A stretch of 64,000 nucleotides of DNA, from positions 2,480,001-2,544,000 of the forward strand of contig NZ_AP031573.1 in the NCBI RefSeq assembly GCF_041154745.1, in the 5' to 3' direction. Below are positions 8,365 to 17,985 of the stretch, piece after piece. The position numbers were made by a program, and so were the translations under genes. A model generated the notes under the pieces. The model did no database searches, was not told the DNA's origin, and was given only the letters and a program-made list of their open reading frames with translations. Positions within the stretch are counted from its first letter, which is position 1. Each line of letters begins with the position of its first letter. The stretch is from Flavobacterium sp. CFS9. Lineage in GTDB: Bacteria > Bacteroidota > Bacteroidia > Flavobacteriales > Flavobacteriaceae.

Positions 8365-11247
8365 TTAGATGCTCATCAGAAAACCAATCAGGTTTTCTTT
8401 TTTGTTTAAGCCTAGTTTTTTTCTGAGTCGGTAGCGTGCCAGTTCGACTCCGCCTGTCGAAATATTCATAATCTCGGCTATTTCTTTGGTAGACATATTC
8501 ATCAGTAAATAAGTGGATAAATCCAGCTCACGTGGGGAAATGGTCGGGTATTTCTCTTTTAAACGTTTTAAGAATTCAAAGTGTACATTTTTGATGTGCT
8601 TCTCGAGGTCTTTCCAGCTTTTATCGGTATTAACCTCCTTTACGATGCTTTTGTTTAATTTACTTACCTGAAATTTCGTAGATTCATCGAGAGCATCATT
8701 GTCGATTTCTTTTAGTTTGTGAATGATACCATTTAAGACTTTGTTTTTCTTTACCACCTGAAGAGAATTGTTCACCAGTTCTTTGTCTTTGGCGAGGATT
8801 TTTATCTGAAGTTTGTCGCTTTTTAGGCGTTCAATTTCTTTCTCCAGTTCGTGTTGTTCATGTCTGATCTTAGATTCTTTTTCCAGATAAAGCCTTCTTT
8901 GTTCTATCGTTTCATAATATTTGTTTTTCCTGATTTTCAGTTTAATTCTGTTTGAAATGATATAAATTCCTGCCAGTAGTAATAAAAAGTAAGTCAGATA
9001 AGCCAGAAAATGTCTGTACCAGGGCGGTGAAATAGTAAAATTGATTTCAGATACACCGGACTCCATACCATAACTGTTTTTTGCTTTAATTTTCATGGTG
9101 TACTTGCCTTCTCTCAGATTGGTGTATTCTTTTATAGAGGTGGTCGACCAATTGCGCCAGTTTTCTTCAAAGGGCTCCAGTTTATAGGAATAGGTTACAT
9201 TCTCCTGATTTTCGAAGGTAGGCGATGAGAACGTAAATTTGACGTGGTTGGACTGATAAGGTATTAAAAGGTCAGTTAGTGGTTTTTCAAGATTACCGGT
9301 TATAATGGTATCGCTGGTAGAGGAGAAACTTTCAAAAAAGACCTTAGGTTTTGTGATGAATTTGTTTGAAATTTTGGAATCATAATGTGCTAGTCCATCA
9401 GTTAATCCGATAAAGATGTTCTCCGGATCGATTGTGTTGACCGAAATATATTTGTTTACCAGGTTGCCTGTTAAATTAGAAAATGGAACTTCTGTGCGGG
9501 TGTATTTTCCATTGGAACTCTTTATTAAAATACCAAGTGATTCATTGTAAGAGTACCACAAATTGTTGTATTTGTCTTCTATTACAGTATTTACAGTCGG
9601 AATTTTTTGGAACAAAGCGGTTACTTTTTTGTCTTCAAAAAAGTCTTCCTGTTCGTCACTGTATCTGTAAAAGTGATTTTTGGTTTGAAAATAGACTTTG
9701 TTGTTGATCAACTGAATACTACTTATTCCTTTTGTTGATGCAGAAAGCTGTGAATGTTTTTTTACAAGGTCAAATTTTTTTAAATCTTCAGACAATCTCA
9801 TCTGATACAGATAAGGATCTTTTTTTAACCACAAATAATTGTTGTCCAGCTCGATTTCAAATGTATTGGTTGTTTCGTCAAATCCCGCGATCTGATTAAC
9901 ATAACTGATTTCGTTTGCTGAGTTTTTAAAGATGGAAAAACCGCTGTAGCTCTCACCAATAATGTAATCGGGGTGGTTTGGAATGGTTTTGAAGCCGAAA
10001 TAACCTCTATTGTCCAGTGTTTTAGAGACTCTGTTTTGATCAATTATCAAGGCACCGCTATTGCTTGCGCACAAAAGCCTATTATTGATGACCTGAATGT
10101 TCCAGGCCTGCGCAATGGTACCCTCAACGCGGTTGAATGGTTCATCATTAAAAGGAGTGTTCCAGGAATGATAAAATAAGCCCTGATTGGTGGCGACATA
10201 TAAGTTTTTGTTGAAAATTACAGAAGCATAAACGGTGCCTATATTATAACTATAGTCAAAAAAAGTAAAAGGAGAGTTTTGGTTGATAAAGGCGATTCCG
10301 TTATCCAGTCCCAGCCATAAATTATTTTTATTGTCAACAAAAGAGGTCAGTACCGTATTGTTCTGGAGTCCTTTTTGTCGATTGAGATGCTGAAGGATTT
10401 TTCCATTCAGGTCGCAAATGACTGCGCCGTTGAGTACCGAATTGAGTACGATGAATTTGTTTCCGATAATTGCTCCACCCAAAGAGGTGTTTTTTTTGAT
10501 AAAATTATTGGCTTCGGTTTCCCAAGGTGTAATGTTATTATAGTCATAGGTAAAGAGTCCTTTTTCTAAGGTAGCAAAAAGTAATTTGTTGTTGGGTAGC
10601 GGAAACATCGCCCAGATCTCTTTGTCGTTTAAAGCAGTGGTTCCTTTTAGAGGTACTAGTTTTTGGTTCTTGTATTCTAAAATTCCCAGAACTTTATCCT
10701 GAAAATAAAGATGTTCCTTTATAAGAAAAGAGAATTGAAATCTTCTTGGGGCATTGATAAGGCGTAATTTATTGTTTTTGTAAAAGAAGACCTTTGTGAA
10801 GGACTGAAATACAACTTCTCTTTTATAAAGATGTATTCTCCAGATCAGGTTAATGTTTCTGCTGTCTTTTTTACTGATTAAGGCAGAAAGGGAATGGTAT
10901 TGTAATCTGCCTTTTGTATCACTCTTAAAATAACCAAATTCATTGTTTCCGCCAACGTATATTCTTCCGGACTGGCCGTCTATTTTTAAACTTCTGATTG
11001 CAGTATTGTTGGGAAGTGGATATTTGCTCCAGGTTGATCCGTCAAATTGGATTAGACCATTATTGTTTGCGAAATAGATATTGCCATTTTTATCCTGATC
11101 AATATTCCAGTTTTGAGTGCCTCCTTTATAATCGGATCGCTTATAGTTTTTGATTGCAGGTAATCCGATGTTTTTTACCTGGGAGAAAATAGTAAAAGGC
11201 AGTATAAAAAGGATAAAAATCGAAATAGATGCATTTGCGAATTTCAT
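8365..11247 (-). CDS. Membrane-bound propeller/Y_Y_Y sensor with LuxR-type HTH, PUL regulator
   Basis: This is a 960-residue protein. After a signal peptide (residues 1-22) come two-component-regulator propeller repeats (examples GLIQFDGSTWSKYPL and NLWLGLDNGIAFI) to about residue 630 and a Y_Y_Y domain (SYKLEPFEENWRNWS ... LREGKYTMKIKAKN). One membrane helix follows at about 735-757 (FLAYLTYFLLLLAGIYI), then a coiled coil and a C-terminal LuxR/GerE HTH (SPRELDLSTYLL ... STKEIAEIMNIS ... ELARYRLRKKLGL). There is no histidine kinase or receiver domain, unlike hybrid two-component PUL regulators, so the DNA-binding domain would act while membrane-tethered. The gene is divergent from susC across 343 bp that contain an exact 16-bp direct repeat. 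I infer that it senses a glucan breakdown product in the periplasm and controls the adjacent PUL. Confidence 0.85.
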   Translation of the reverse strand: MKFANASISIFILFILPFTIFSQVKNIGLPAIKNYKRSDYKGGTQNWNIDQDKNGNIYFANNNGLIQFDGSTWSKYPLPNNTAIRSLKIDGQSGRIYVGGNNEFGYFKSDTKGRLQYHSLSALISKKDSRNINLIWRIHLYKREVVFQSFTKVFFYKNNKLRLINAPRRFQFSFLIKEHLYFQDKVLGILEYKNQKLVPLKGTTALNDKEIWAMFPLPNNKLLFATLEKGLFTYDYNNITPWETEANNFIKKNTSLGGAIIGNKFIVLNSVLNGAVICDLNGKILQHLNRQKGLQNNTVLTSFVDNKNNLWLGLDNGIAFINQNSPFTFFDYSYNIGTVYASVIFNKNLYVATNQGLFYHSWNTPFNDEPFNRVEGTIAQAWNIQVINNRLLCASNSGALIIDQNRVSKTLDNRGYFGFKTIPNHPDYIIGESYSGFSIFKNSANEISYVNQIAGFDETTNTFEIELDNNYLWLKKDPYLYQMRLSEDLKKFDLVKKHSQLSASTKGISSIQLINNKVYFQTKNHFYRYSDEQEDFFEDKKVTALFQKIPTVNTVIEDKYNNLWYSYNESLGILIKSSNGKYTRTEVPFSNLTGNLVNKYISVNTIDPENIFIGLTDGLAHYDSKISNKFITKPKVFFESFSSTSDTIITGNLEKPLTDLLIPYQSNHVKFTFSSPTFENQENVTYSYKLEPFEENWRNWSTTSIKEYTNLREGKYTMKIKAKNSYGMESGVSEINFTISPPWYRHFLAYLTYFLLLLAGIYIISNRIKLKIRKNKYYETIEQRRLYLEKESKIRHEQHELEKEIERLKSDKLQIKILAKDKELVNNSLQVVKKNKVLNGIIHKLKEIDNDALDESTKFQVSKLNKSIVKEVNTDKSWKDLEKHIKNVHFEFLKRLKEKYPTISPRELDLSTYLLMNMSTKEIAEIMNISTGGVELARYRLRKKLGLNKKENLIGFLMSI

Positions 11248-11459
11248 AATTTTAGATCAGTGTTTCTATTAGTAATGTTTTGTAATCCTCTTTTTTTGGA
11301 TTATTGCAATTGGAATATTGTATTTTTCTGTGGAAATTCTCCATAAAATCGAAAATAATTCATTTTTAGTAAATGTAGTGTTTATTTTATTTAGTTAACA
11401 ATTCTATAACAATATAAAATTATTTTTAAAATTCTGAAAATGAGTATATTATTTTTTAT

Positions 11460-11508
11460 TTGATGTGTTTTTGTAATGTATGAATTTATATGTTGATGTG
11501 TTTTTGTA
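11460..11508 (+). promoter_or_regulatory. Exact 16-bp direct repeat upstream of susC, candidate operator
   Basis: TTGATGTGTTTTTGTA occurs at 11460-11475 and again, identical, at 11493-11508. Start-to-start distance is 33 bp, about three helical turns, and the second copy ends 82 bp before the susC ATG. The rest of the 343-bp regulator/susC region is plain AT-rich DNA; TATTATTG at 11544-11551 is a one-mismatch -7 box candidate. A same-face tandem site fits binding by the divergently encoded LuxR-type regulator, which is an inference. Confidence 0.55.
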
Positions 11509-11590
11509 GGGAATTTTAATTGCACATACTGAAATTTTAAATTTATTATTGCATCGAATTACTAATTAATTAACCAAAATTTTTAGAAAA

Positions 11591-14500
11591 ATGAAATTAA
11601 CAAAATTACTTATTTTTTGTTTTTCGTTTCTGTTGTTTTCAGTTGTCACCATGGCGCAGGATGTTACAGTAAGCGGAATCATAAATGATGAAAATGGAAT
11701 GCCAGTTCCGGGTGCGTCTATTTTAATAAAAGGCACAAATAAGGCGACAGCATCTGATTTCGATGGAAAATTTCAGATTAATGTTCCTGCAAACGGTATT
11801 TTAACATTTAGTTTTGTAGGTTACAATACAGTACAGGAAGCTGTAAATGGAAGAACTAAAATTGATGTTAAGTTAAAAGCAGAATCTCAGGCCTTAAATG
11901 AAGTTGTAGTAGTAGGATATGGTACACAAAAGAAAAGTGTCGTTACAGGTTCTATTTCCAGTGTTAAGGCAAAAGACTTAGAGAGTCTCCCTATAACAAG
12001 GGTAGAACAAGCGTTACAAGGAAGGGTTTCAGGGGTTTCTATTGCAGCAAATGCAGGACAGCCGGGATCAGCTTCTACCATACGTATTCGAGGTTTTACT
12101 ACGTTGAATAATAATGATCCTTTGTGGGTTGTGGATGGTGTTGTAGTTGACAATGGCGGAATTGGATATTTAAATCAGTCAGATATCGAGTCTATCGAGG
12201 TTTTAAAAGATGGTGCTTCGGGTGCTATTTATGGTTCTCGTGCTGCTGCCGGAGTTATTTTGGTTACGACTAAAAAAGGTAAAGCGGGTAAAATTTCTGT
12301 AAACTATACTGGTTTTGCCGGAACTTCCCAGGCTGCTAAAAAAATAGATTTATTAAATGCGAGCCAATATGTTACTATAATGAACGAGGCTTTTACTAAT
12401 GGTGGAGGAACAGGTGAAAAATTCCCAACCAAAAATGGTGATGGCAGTTTAATAAACTATGGAAAAGGAACAAACTGGCAGGATGCTATTTTTAACAATC
12501 ACGCTCAGCGTTCTTCTCACGAATTGAGTTTTAGCGGAGGTAATGATGTTTCTACATTTTACATGTCTTTTGGTATAACAGATCAGGAAGGTATTGTTAC
12601 TACTGATATCTCTCATTATACAAGAAAAAATATCCGATTAAATTCTAATCACAAAATTGGTAAGTACATTAAAGTTGGACAAACTTTAGGATATTCTAAT
12701 GAAAAAACGATTGGTATTGGTAATACAAATGATGAGTTTGGAGGGCCTTTGGCATCAGCAATCAACTTAGATCCGCTAACTCCGGTAATCGAAACGGATC
12801 CGTCTAAAACAGGGCCGGGTTCTATCTATGCTAATCCAAATACACTTAAGGATGCAAACGGTCACTACTATGGTATTTCGACTATTGTAACTCAGGAAAA
12901 CACAAACCCGCTGGCTTACACTCAAACCAGACTAGGGAATAATGATTTTGCAGATAATTTTGTGGGTAATATCTTTATTGAGGCGGAGATTTTACCGGGT
13001 CTGAAATTTAGATCTACTACCGGTGCAAAATTAGCTTACTATGGATCTGATAACTTTACTCCGGTTTTCTTTTTGAACGGAGCTACGAAGAGAGATAAAA
13101 ATGAATTATTCAGATCATACAAAAAATCATTTAGCTGGAACTGGGAGAATACTTTAAACTATGCTAAAAAATTAGGCGATCATAACTTCAGTATTTTATT
13201 AGGAAAAGGAACTTATGTAGATAACATCACATCAGGTAATGATGCTACTTACCAGGGTATTCCTGCAACGACTCACGCAGAAGCTTCTTTTAATGTAGAT
13301 ATCCCGCTTACAGATAAATTTGTTAATGCTTACAATTCATTAGCTGTAGAGCACAGAGTTGAATCTTTATTTGCAAGATTAAACTATGACTACAAAGAAA
13401 AATACATCCTGACCGGTATTATTCGTCGCGATGGTTCTACAAGATTTGGTCCGAACCATAAATACGGAACTTTCCCTTCATTCTCTTTGGGATGGGTACC
13501 TTCTAAAGAAGGATTCTGGAAAGAAAATAATGTGGTAAGTAACCTGAAAATCAGAGGAGGTTATGGAGTTACAGGAAACGATTCATCTCCGGATTTCTTA
13601 TATCTTTCTACGATTGGGAATAAAAGAAATTATACTATCGGAGGAATCGTTACTCCGGGACAAAGCCCTAATGCAATTGCTAACCCTGATTTGAAATGGG
13701 AAGAAACAAAACAAGTTAACGTAGGTTTTGAAAGTGTGCTTTTCCATGATTTTAATTTAAGCGTAGATTTATTTAACAAAAAGACTTCAGGTATCTTAAT
13801 GAAAGTGCCAATTCCGGGATTTGTTGGAGCAAGTGGAGATACTTATGCTAACCTGGCGGACATGCAGAATAAAGGTATTGATATTGAATTGGGCTACCGT
13901 AAAAGAATTGGAGATTTAAACCTGTCTGTAAACGGAAACTTTTCTTACATCAAAAATGAAATTACTTATATAGATAAAGGAGTTAATTTCATCGCCGGTG
14001 ATGAAACAGTACAATCGACTTCTTACGAAATCAACAGAACACAAGTTGGTCATGCTTATAACTCCTTCTACGGATTTAGAACTAACGGAATTTTCCAGAC
14101 AGTCGACGAAGTAAATGCTTATAAAAATGCTTCAGGAGGATTGATACAACCAAATGCTAAACCGGGTGATTTCCGTTGGCAGGATTTAAACGGAGATGGT
14201 AAAATTGATGGCAGCGACAGAGATTTCTTAGGATCTTCATTACCTAAATTTACTTACGGTTTAACTTTAAACGTAGATTATAAAGGGTTTGACTTATTGG
14301 TTTTTGGTCAGGGTGCCGGTGGAAATATGATTTATCAGGGATTAAGAAGATTAGATATCACAAATGCAAACTACCAAACTTCAGTTTTAAATCGTTGGAC
14401 AGGTCCGGGATCAACCAATTCTTATCCTAGAGTTACAACAGATGATACCAATAAAAACTTTACCAATCCATCAGATTTTAATTTACAAAAAGGTGATTTC

Positions 14501-14743
14501 TTCAGATTCAAAACGATTCAGTTTGGGTATTCATTCCCACAAGAATGGATCAACAGTATCGCATTATCAAAAGTAAGATTGTATGTAACCGGAGAAAATT
14601 TATTCACCATTACAAAATACACTGGTTTTGATCCTGAAATTGGTGGACCTACAACGGCTGGGATGAACAATGTACAAGGTGTTGACAGAGGTTTTTATCC
14701 TCAGGCAAAGTCGTATATGTTAGGAGTTAATGTGCAATTTTAA
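11591..14743 (+). CDS. SusC-like TonB-dependent glycan transporter
   Basis: This 1050-residue outer-membrane protein has a signal peptide (residues 1-22), a CarboxypepD_reg-like domain (VSGIINDENGMPVPGASILIKGTNKA) and a TonB-box/plug junction LNEVVVVGYGTQKK. The plug follows (RVEQALQGRVSGVSI ... DIESIEVLKDGASGAIYGSRA ... GVILVTTKKG), then a 22-strand barrel ending in an aromatic residue (VNVQF). SusC proteins import oligosaccharides across the outer membrane using TonB energy, capped by SusD. It is 17 bp upstream of susD and heads the PUL. The first gene of a PUL is usually substrate-induced, in line with the direct repeat in its promoter region. Confidence 0.95.
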   Translation: MKLTKLLIFCFSFLLFSVVTMAQDVTVSGIINDENGMPVPGASILIKGTNKATASDFDGKFQINVPANGILTFSFVGYNTVQEAVNGRTKIDVKLKAESQALNEVVVVGYGTQKKSVVTGSISSVKAKDLESLPITRVEQALQGRVSGVSIAANAGQPGSASTIRIRGFTTLNNNDPLWVVDGVVVDNGGIGYLNQSDIESIEVLKDGASGAIYGSRAAAGVILVTTKKGKAGKISVNYTGFAGTSQAAKKIDLLNASQYVTIMNEAFTNGGGTGEKFPTKNGDGSLINYGKGTNWQDAIFNNHAQRSSHELSFSGGNDVSTFYMSFGITDQEGIVTTDISHYTRKNIRLNSNHKIGKYIKVGQTLGYSNEKTIGIGNTNDEFGGPLASAINLDPLTPVIETDPSKTGPGSIYANPNTLKDANGHYYGISTIVTQENTNPLAYTQTRLGNNDFADNFVGNIFIEAEILPGLKFRSTTGAKLAYYGSDNFTPVFFLNGATKRDKNELFRSYKKSFSWNWENTLNYAKKLGDHNFSILLGKGTYVDNITSGNDATYQGIPATTHAEASFNVDIPLTDKFVNAYNSLAVEHRVESLFARLNYDYKEKYILTGIIRRDGSTRFGPNHKYGTFPSFSLGWVPSKEGFWKENNVVSNLKIRGGYGVTGNDSSPDFLYLSTIGNKRNYTIGGIVTPGQSPNAIANPDLKWEETKQVNVGFESVLFHDFNLSVDLFNKKTSGILMKVPIPGFVGASGDTYANLADMQNKGIDIELGYRKRIGDLNLSVNGNFSYIKNEITYIDKGVNFIAGDETVQSTSYEINRTQVGHAYNSFYGFRTNGIFQTVDEVNAYKNASGGLIQPNAKPGDFRWQDLNGDGKIDGSDRDFLGSSLPKFTYGLTLNVDYKGFDLLVFGQGAGGNMIYQGLRRLDITNANYQTSVLNRWTGPGSTNSYPRVTTDDTNKNFTNPSDFNLQKGDFFRFKTIQFGYSFPQEWINSIALSKVRLYVTGENLFTITKYTGFDPEIGGPTTAGMNNVQGVDRGFYPQAKSYMLGVNVQF

Positions 14744-14760
14744 TCTAAAAATAAAATATT

Positions 14761-16302
14761 ATGAAACTTATAAGTTTTAAACAATCATTTATCGCATTTG
14801 GAGTGTTATTGGCACTTGCATCGTGTGATACCGATGAAAAACTCGAGGTAAAAGGGGATGGTGTAGTACTTGAAGATAATTTTTACAGAAATGAAACAGA
14901 AGCTTACTCCGGTTTAGTAGCAGCTTATGATAAAATAGGAAAATATGCCGGAGCAATGGAAAATGCACCGTTGTTATTCTTAAATTCTGCATCAGATGAT
15001 TTTTATGCAGGAGGAGGAGGAGCAGGTGATCAGCCGGGACTTCAGGTAGCATCTAATTATTCAATCACTCCAACTAATATCCCGCCAAATATTTGGGCAG
15101 ATTATTACAAAGGAGTAGCCAGATGTAATATCATGATCGTAAAACTTCCTGCAGTTCCTATGGATGAAACTAAAAAGGCAAGATTTATGGCAGAAGTAAA
15201 AGCATTACGTGCTTATTACTATTTAGATTTGGTGAGAATGTTCAAAAATGTTCCATTAATCTTAACACCGGTAGTGCAAAGTCAGATTTCTGAGATTACA
15301 CAGGCTAAACCGGAAGAAGTATATGCACAGATTGAAAAAGATCTGAACGAAGCTATTCCAAATTTACCAATTACATTACCTACTAATGAATTAGGAAGAT
15401 TAACAAAAGGAGCCGCAACAGCACTTTTAGGAAAAGCCTATTTGTATGACAATAAAAAGGCTGAGGCTGCTACTCAATTAGCCTTAGTTAATGGTACTCC
15501 GGGTGGAACCAGCAGTTATGGTTACAAATTGTTGGGCAGTTTTGCTGACTTGTGGGACAAACAGCATAAGTTTAATTCAGAATCTATTCTTGAGATTAGT
15601 TACTCAGACAAGTCAAATGCAGATTGGGGTAATTTTGAAAGAGGAGACGATGAAGGTAACGTAGCAGCTCAGTTAATGGGAATCAGAGATTATTCCAGAA
15701 AAACTAAGGGGATCAACGCAGGATTACCGGACTATATCAATGGTTGGGGATTCATGGTGGTTACTAAAGATTTACAAGCTGCTTTAAAAGGTGATCCTCG
15801 TTATGCTTCCACTATTTTTGATGCAGGTCCTTTGAGAGGTACAGGAAATGATGATCCAAACGGTTCGATAACCTATACAGACAGTTATAACGAAACAGGG
15901 TATCATTTTATTAAATACGCACCGGTTAATGCTGACATTAAGGCGTCTAATCCTTTCCTGAATTTTGGAATTAATACTTATGTTATCCGTTTAGCAGATA
16001 CTTATTTGTTAGAAGCTGAAGCTTTAGGAGGAACAGGAGCCAGAGCTCAGGCACTTTTAGATGCTGTAAGAGCAAGAGTTGGATTAGGATCTGTACCGGT
16101 TTCTATTGCTGCTATTCTTGCAGAAAGAAGATTAGAACTTGCAGGTGAAGGTCACCGTTGGTTTGACTTGGTGAGAACAGGTCAGGCTGCTGCCAAACTT
16201 GCTTTCAAAGGATTTACAGCTAATAAAAATGAAGCATTCCCAATTCCATATAGTGAATTTAATAACACTAAAATGGTTCAAAATCAGGGATATCCACAAT
16301 AA
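14761..16302 (+). CDS. SusD/RagB-like surface glycan-binding lipoprotein
   Basis: This 513-residue lipoprotein has the lipobox LALASC (Cys22) followed at once by acidic residues (DTDEKLE), consistent with the Bacteroidota surface-export signal. The body shows the SusD TPR-like features AEVKALRAYYYLDLVRMFKNVPL, RLTKGAATALLGKAYLY and the C-terminal ERRLELAGEGHRWFDLVRTG, ending in PIPYSEFNNT. SusD forms the lid on SusC and binds the glycan. It directly follows susC and is followed by a hairpin terminator, so read-through into the GH genes is probably partial. Confidence 0.95.
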   Translation: MKLISFKQSFIAFGVLLALASCDTDEKLEVKGDGVVLEDNFYRNETEAYSGLVAAYDKIGKYAGAMENAPLLFLNSASDDFYAGGGGAGDQPGLQVASNYSITPTNIPPNIWADYYKGVARCNIMIVKLPAVPMDETKKARFMAEVKALRAYYYLDLVRMFKNVPLILTPVVQSQISEITQAKPEEVYAQIEKDLNEAIPNLPITLPTNELGRLTKGAATALLGKAYLYDNKKAEAATQLALVNGTPGGTSSYGYKLLGSFADLWDKQHKFNSESILEISYSDKSNADWGNFERGDDEGNVAAQLMGIRDYSRKTKGINAGLPDYINGWGFMVVTKDLQAALKGDPRYASTIFDAGPLRGTGNDDPNGSITYTDSYNETGYHFIKYAPVNADIKASNPFLNFGINTYVIRLADTYLLEAEALGGTGARAQALLDAVRARVGLGSVPVSIAAILAERRLELAGEGHRWFDLVRTGQAAAKLAFKGFTANKNEAFPIPYSEFNNTKMVQNQGYPQ

Positions 16303-16337
16303 TAAAGTAAGTTAAGTTTAAGTTTAAGGTTGGTTGT

Positions 16338-16374
16338 AAATAGCCCATAATCATTATGAGTATGGGCTATTTTT
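16338..16374 (+). terminator. Terminator after susD
   Basis: AAATAGCCCATA (16338-16349) pairs with TATGGGCTATTTTT (16361-16374), followed by a T-run. It would uncouple high susCD transcription from the downstream enzyme genes. Confidence 0.75.
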
Positions 16375-16439
16375 AAATCAAACCGGAAATCATCTGACTA
16401 AGAAATTTGATCAAAGTCTCAATTATTAAAACATACTCA

Positions 16440-17900
16440 ATGAGAAAGATTGGCTATATTATTACTTGTTTATGTTTTTCTTTATCTGTTTTTCCACAAC
16501 AGAAAAACCAAAAACAGCAACAAAAATTTACCACTACCAATAAAAAAATAACGGTTTACACCACAGCAGCGAATACACAATTAAGATTAACCCCAACAGA
16601 TCATTTAAGTTTTACCGCATCCAGACAGCCTATAGAAACAGAGCTGTCCGTTTTTGTTGAACCCTCCAAACGTTTCCAGAGTTTTCTGGGGATTGGTGGT
16701 GCAATTACCGATGCAAGTGCCGAAATTTTTGCCCAATTATCAAAAGAAAAACAGACAGAATTCTTAAACGCCTACTACGATACTCAAAAAGGAATTGGAT
16801 ATTCATTGCTAAGAACAACTATTCAAAGTTCTGATTTTAGCAGCGGAAGTTATTCTTATATCGAAGAAGGCGACAAAGATTTAAAAACATTTTCGATTGA
16901 TCATGACCGCAAATACCGTTTGCCAATGATTAAAGCGGCCATAAAAACGGCTGGCGGAAAAATGATTACTTATGCTACTCCGTGGTCACCAAATGCTTTT
17001 ATGAAAAGCAATAAAAATGTACTCAAAGGAGGAACATTACTTCCGGAATTTTATCAGCCGTGGGCAAACTTCTATGCGAAATTTATAAAAGCATACGAAA
17101 AAGAAGGAATTCCAATTTGGGCAACATCCGTTCAGAACGAACCCATGGCTACTCAAACCTGGGAATCCTGTTTGTACACCGCCGAACAGGAAAGAGATTT
17201 CCTGAAGAATTACCTTGGACCAACCTTAAAAAAAGAAGGATTGGGGAAGGTGAAAATTATTGCCTGGGATCACAATCGTGATTTAATGGTACAGAGAGCC
17301 AATGTCATTTTCTCCGACCCGGAAGCTTCTAAATATGTTTGGGGAATGGGGTTTCACTGGTACGAAACCTGGACAGGCGCTCAGCCAATGTTTGACAATG
17401 TCGCAAGAGTACACGAAGCATATCCGGACAAAAAACTCATTTTTACGGAGGGCTGTGTTGAGAAATTTGATGCTGCAAAATACCAATTCTGGCCAAACGC
17501 AGAACGATACGGTACTTCTATGATCAATGATTTTAACAACGGAACCGTAGGCTGGACAGACTGGAACATACTTTTGGACCAGTTCGGAGGACCAAACCAC
17601 GTAGGCAATTTTTGCTTCGCACCCATACATGCAGATACCACTACAGGGGAATTGATTTACACCCCGTCGTATTATTATATCGGTCATTTTTCAAAATTCA
17701 TTCGTCCGAATGCCGTTCGTGTAAGCACTTCGGTGAGCCGCAGTTATTTGTCAAGTACCTCTTTTTTAAATACTGACGGAAAAATGGCGACTGTAGTGAT
17801 GAACAATACTGACAATGCTATTACCTATAATTTTATTATTGCAACAGAACAGACCATTGTAAAAATTCCTGCACACGCGATACAAACGCTGGTCTATTAA
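16440..17900 (+). CDS. GH30 family glycoside hydrolase (first of a tandem pair)
   Basis: I place the start at the ATG at 16440; the open frame begins at a TTG at 16407, but the ATG gives a clean signal peptide (MRKIGYIITCLCFSLSVFPQ). The product has 486 residues. GH30 hallmarks are FLGIGGAITDASAEIFAQL, TPWSPNAFMK, the acid/base Glu234 in VQNEPM, WDHNRD, and the nucleophile Glu337 in FTEGCVE, with a beta-sandwich C-terminus. Family members include glucosylceramidases and beta-1,6-glucanases; I favour beta-1,6-glucan cleavage because of the GH3/GH5 context. There is no lipobox or sorting domain, so it is probably periplasmic. The following gene is a close paralogue. Confidence 0.9.
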   Translation: MRKIGYIITCLCFSLSVFPQQKNQKQQQKFTTTNKKITVYTTAANTQLRLTPTDHLSFTASRQPIETELSVFVEPSKRFQSFLGIGGAITDASAEIFAQLSKEKQTEFLNAYYDTQKGIGYSLLRTTIQSSDFSSGSYSYIEEGDKDLKTFSIDHDRKYRLPMIKAAIKTAGGKMITYATPWSPNAFMKSNKNVLKGGTLLPEFYQPWANFYAKFIKAYEKEGIPIWATSVQNEPMATQTWESCLYTAEQERDFLKNYLGPTLKKEGLGKVKIIAWDHNRDLMVQRANVIFSDPEASKYVWGMGFHWYETWTGAQPMFDNVARVHEAYPDKKLIFTEGCVEKFDAAKYQFWPNAERYGTSMINDFNNGTVGWTDWNILLDQFGGPNHVGNFCFAPIHADTTTGELIYTPSYYYIGHFSKFIRPNAVRVSTSVSRSYLSSTSFLNTDGKMATVVMNNTDNAITYNFIIATEQTIVKIPAHAIQTLVY

Positions 17901-17985
17901 AATTTGGAGTTAGTTAGAGGGGCAAGCTGATTCGTCCGTTTCGCCCCTTGCTTTTTAATAATAATGAAATCGTTTTGAGTGTACC

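Noticed and set aside
9825..10043. Short open frames inside the PUL regulator
   Set aside because: They are frame shadows of the propeller repeats with no support of their own.
16407..16439. TTG extension of the first GH30 gene
   Set aside because: The ATG at 16440 gives a clean signal peptide and the extension would bury it.
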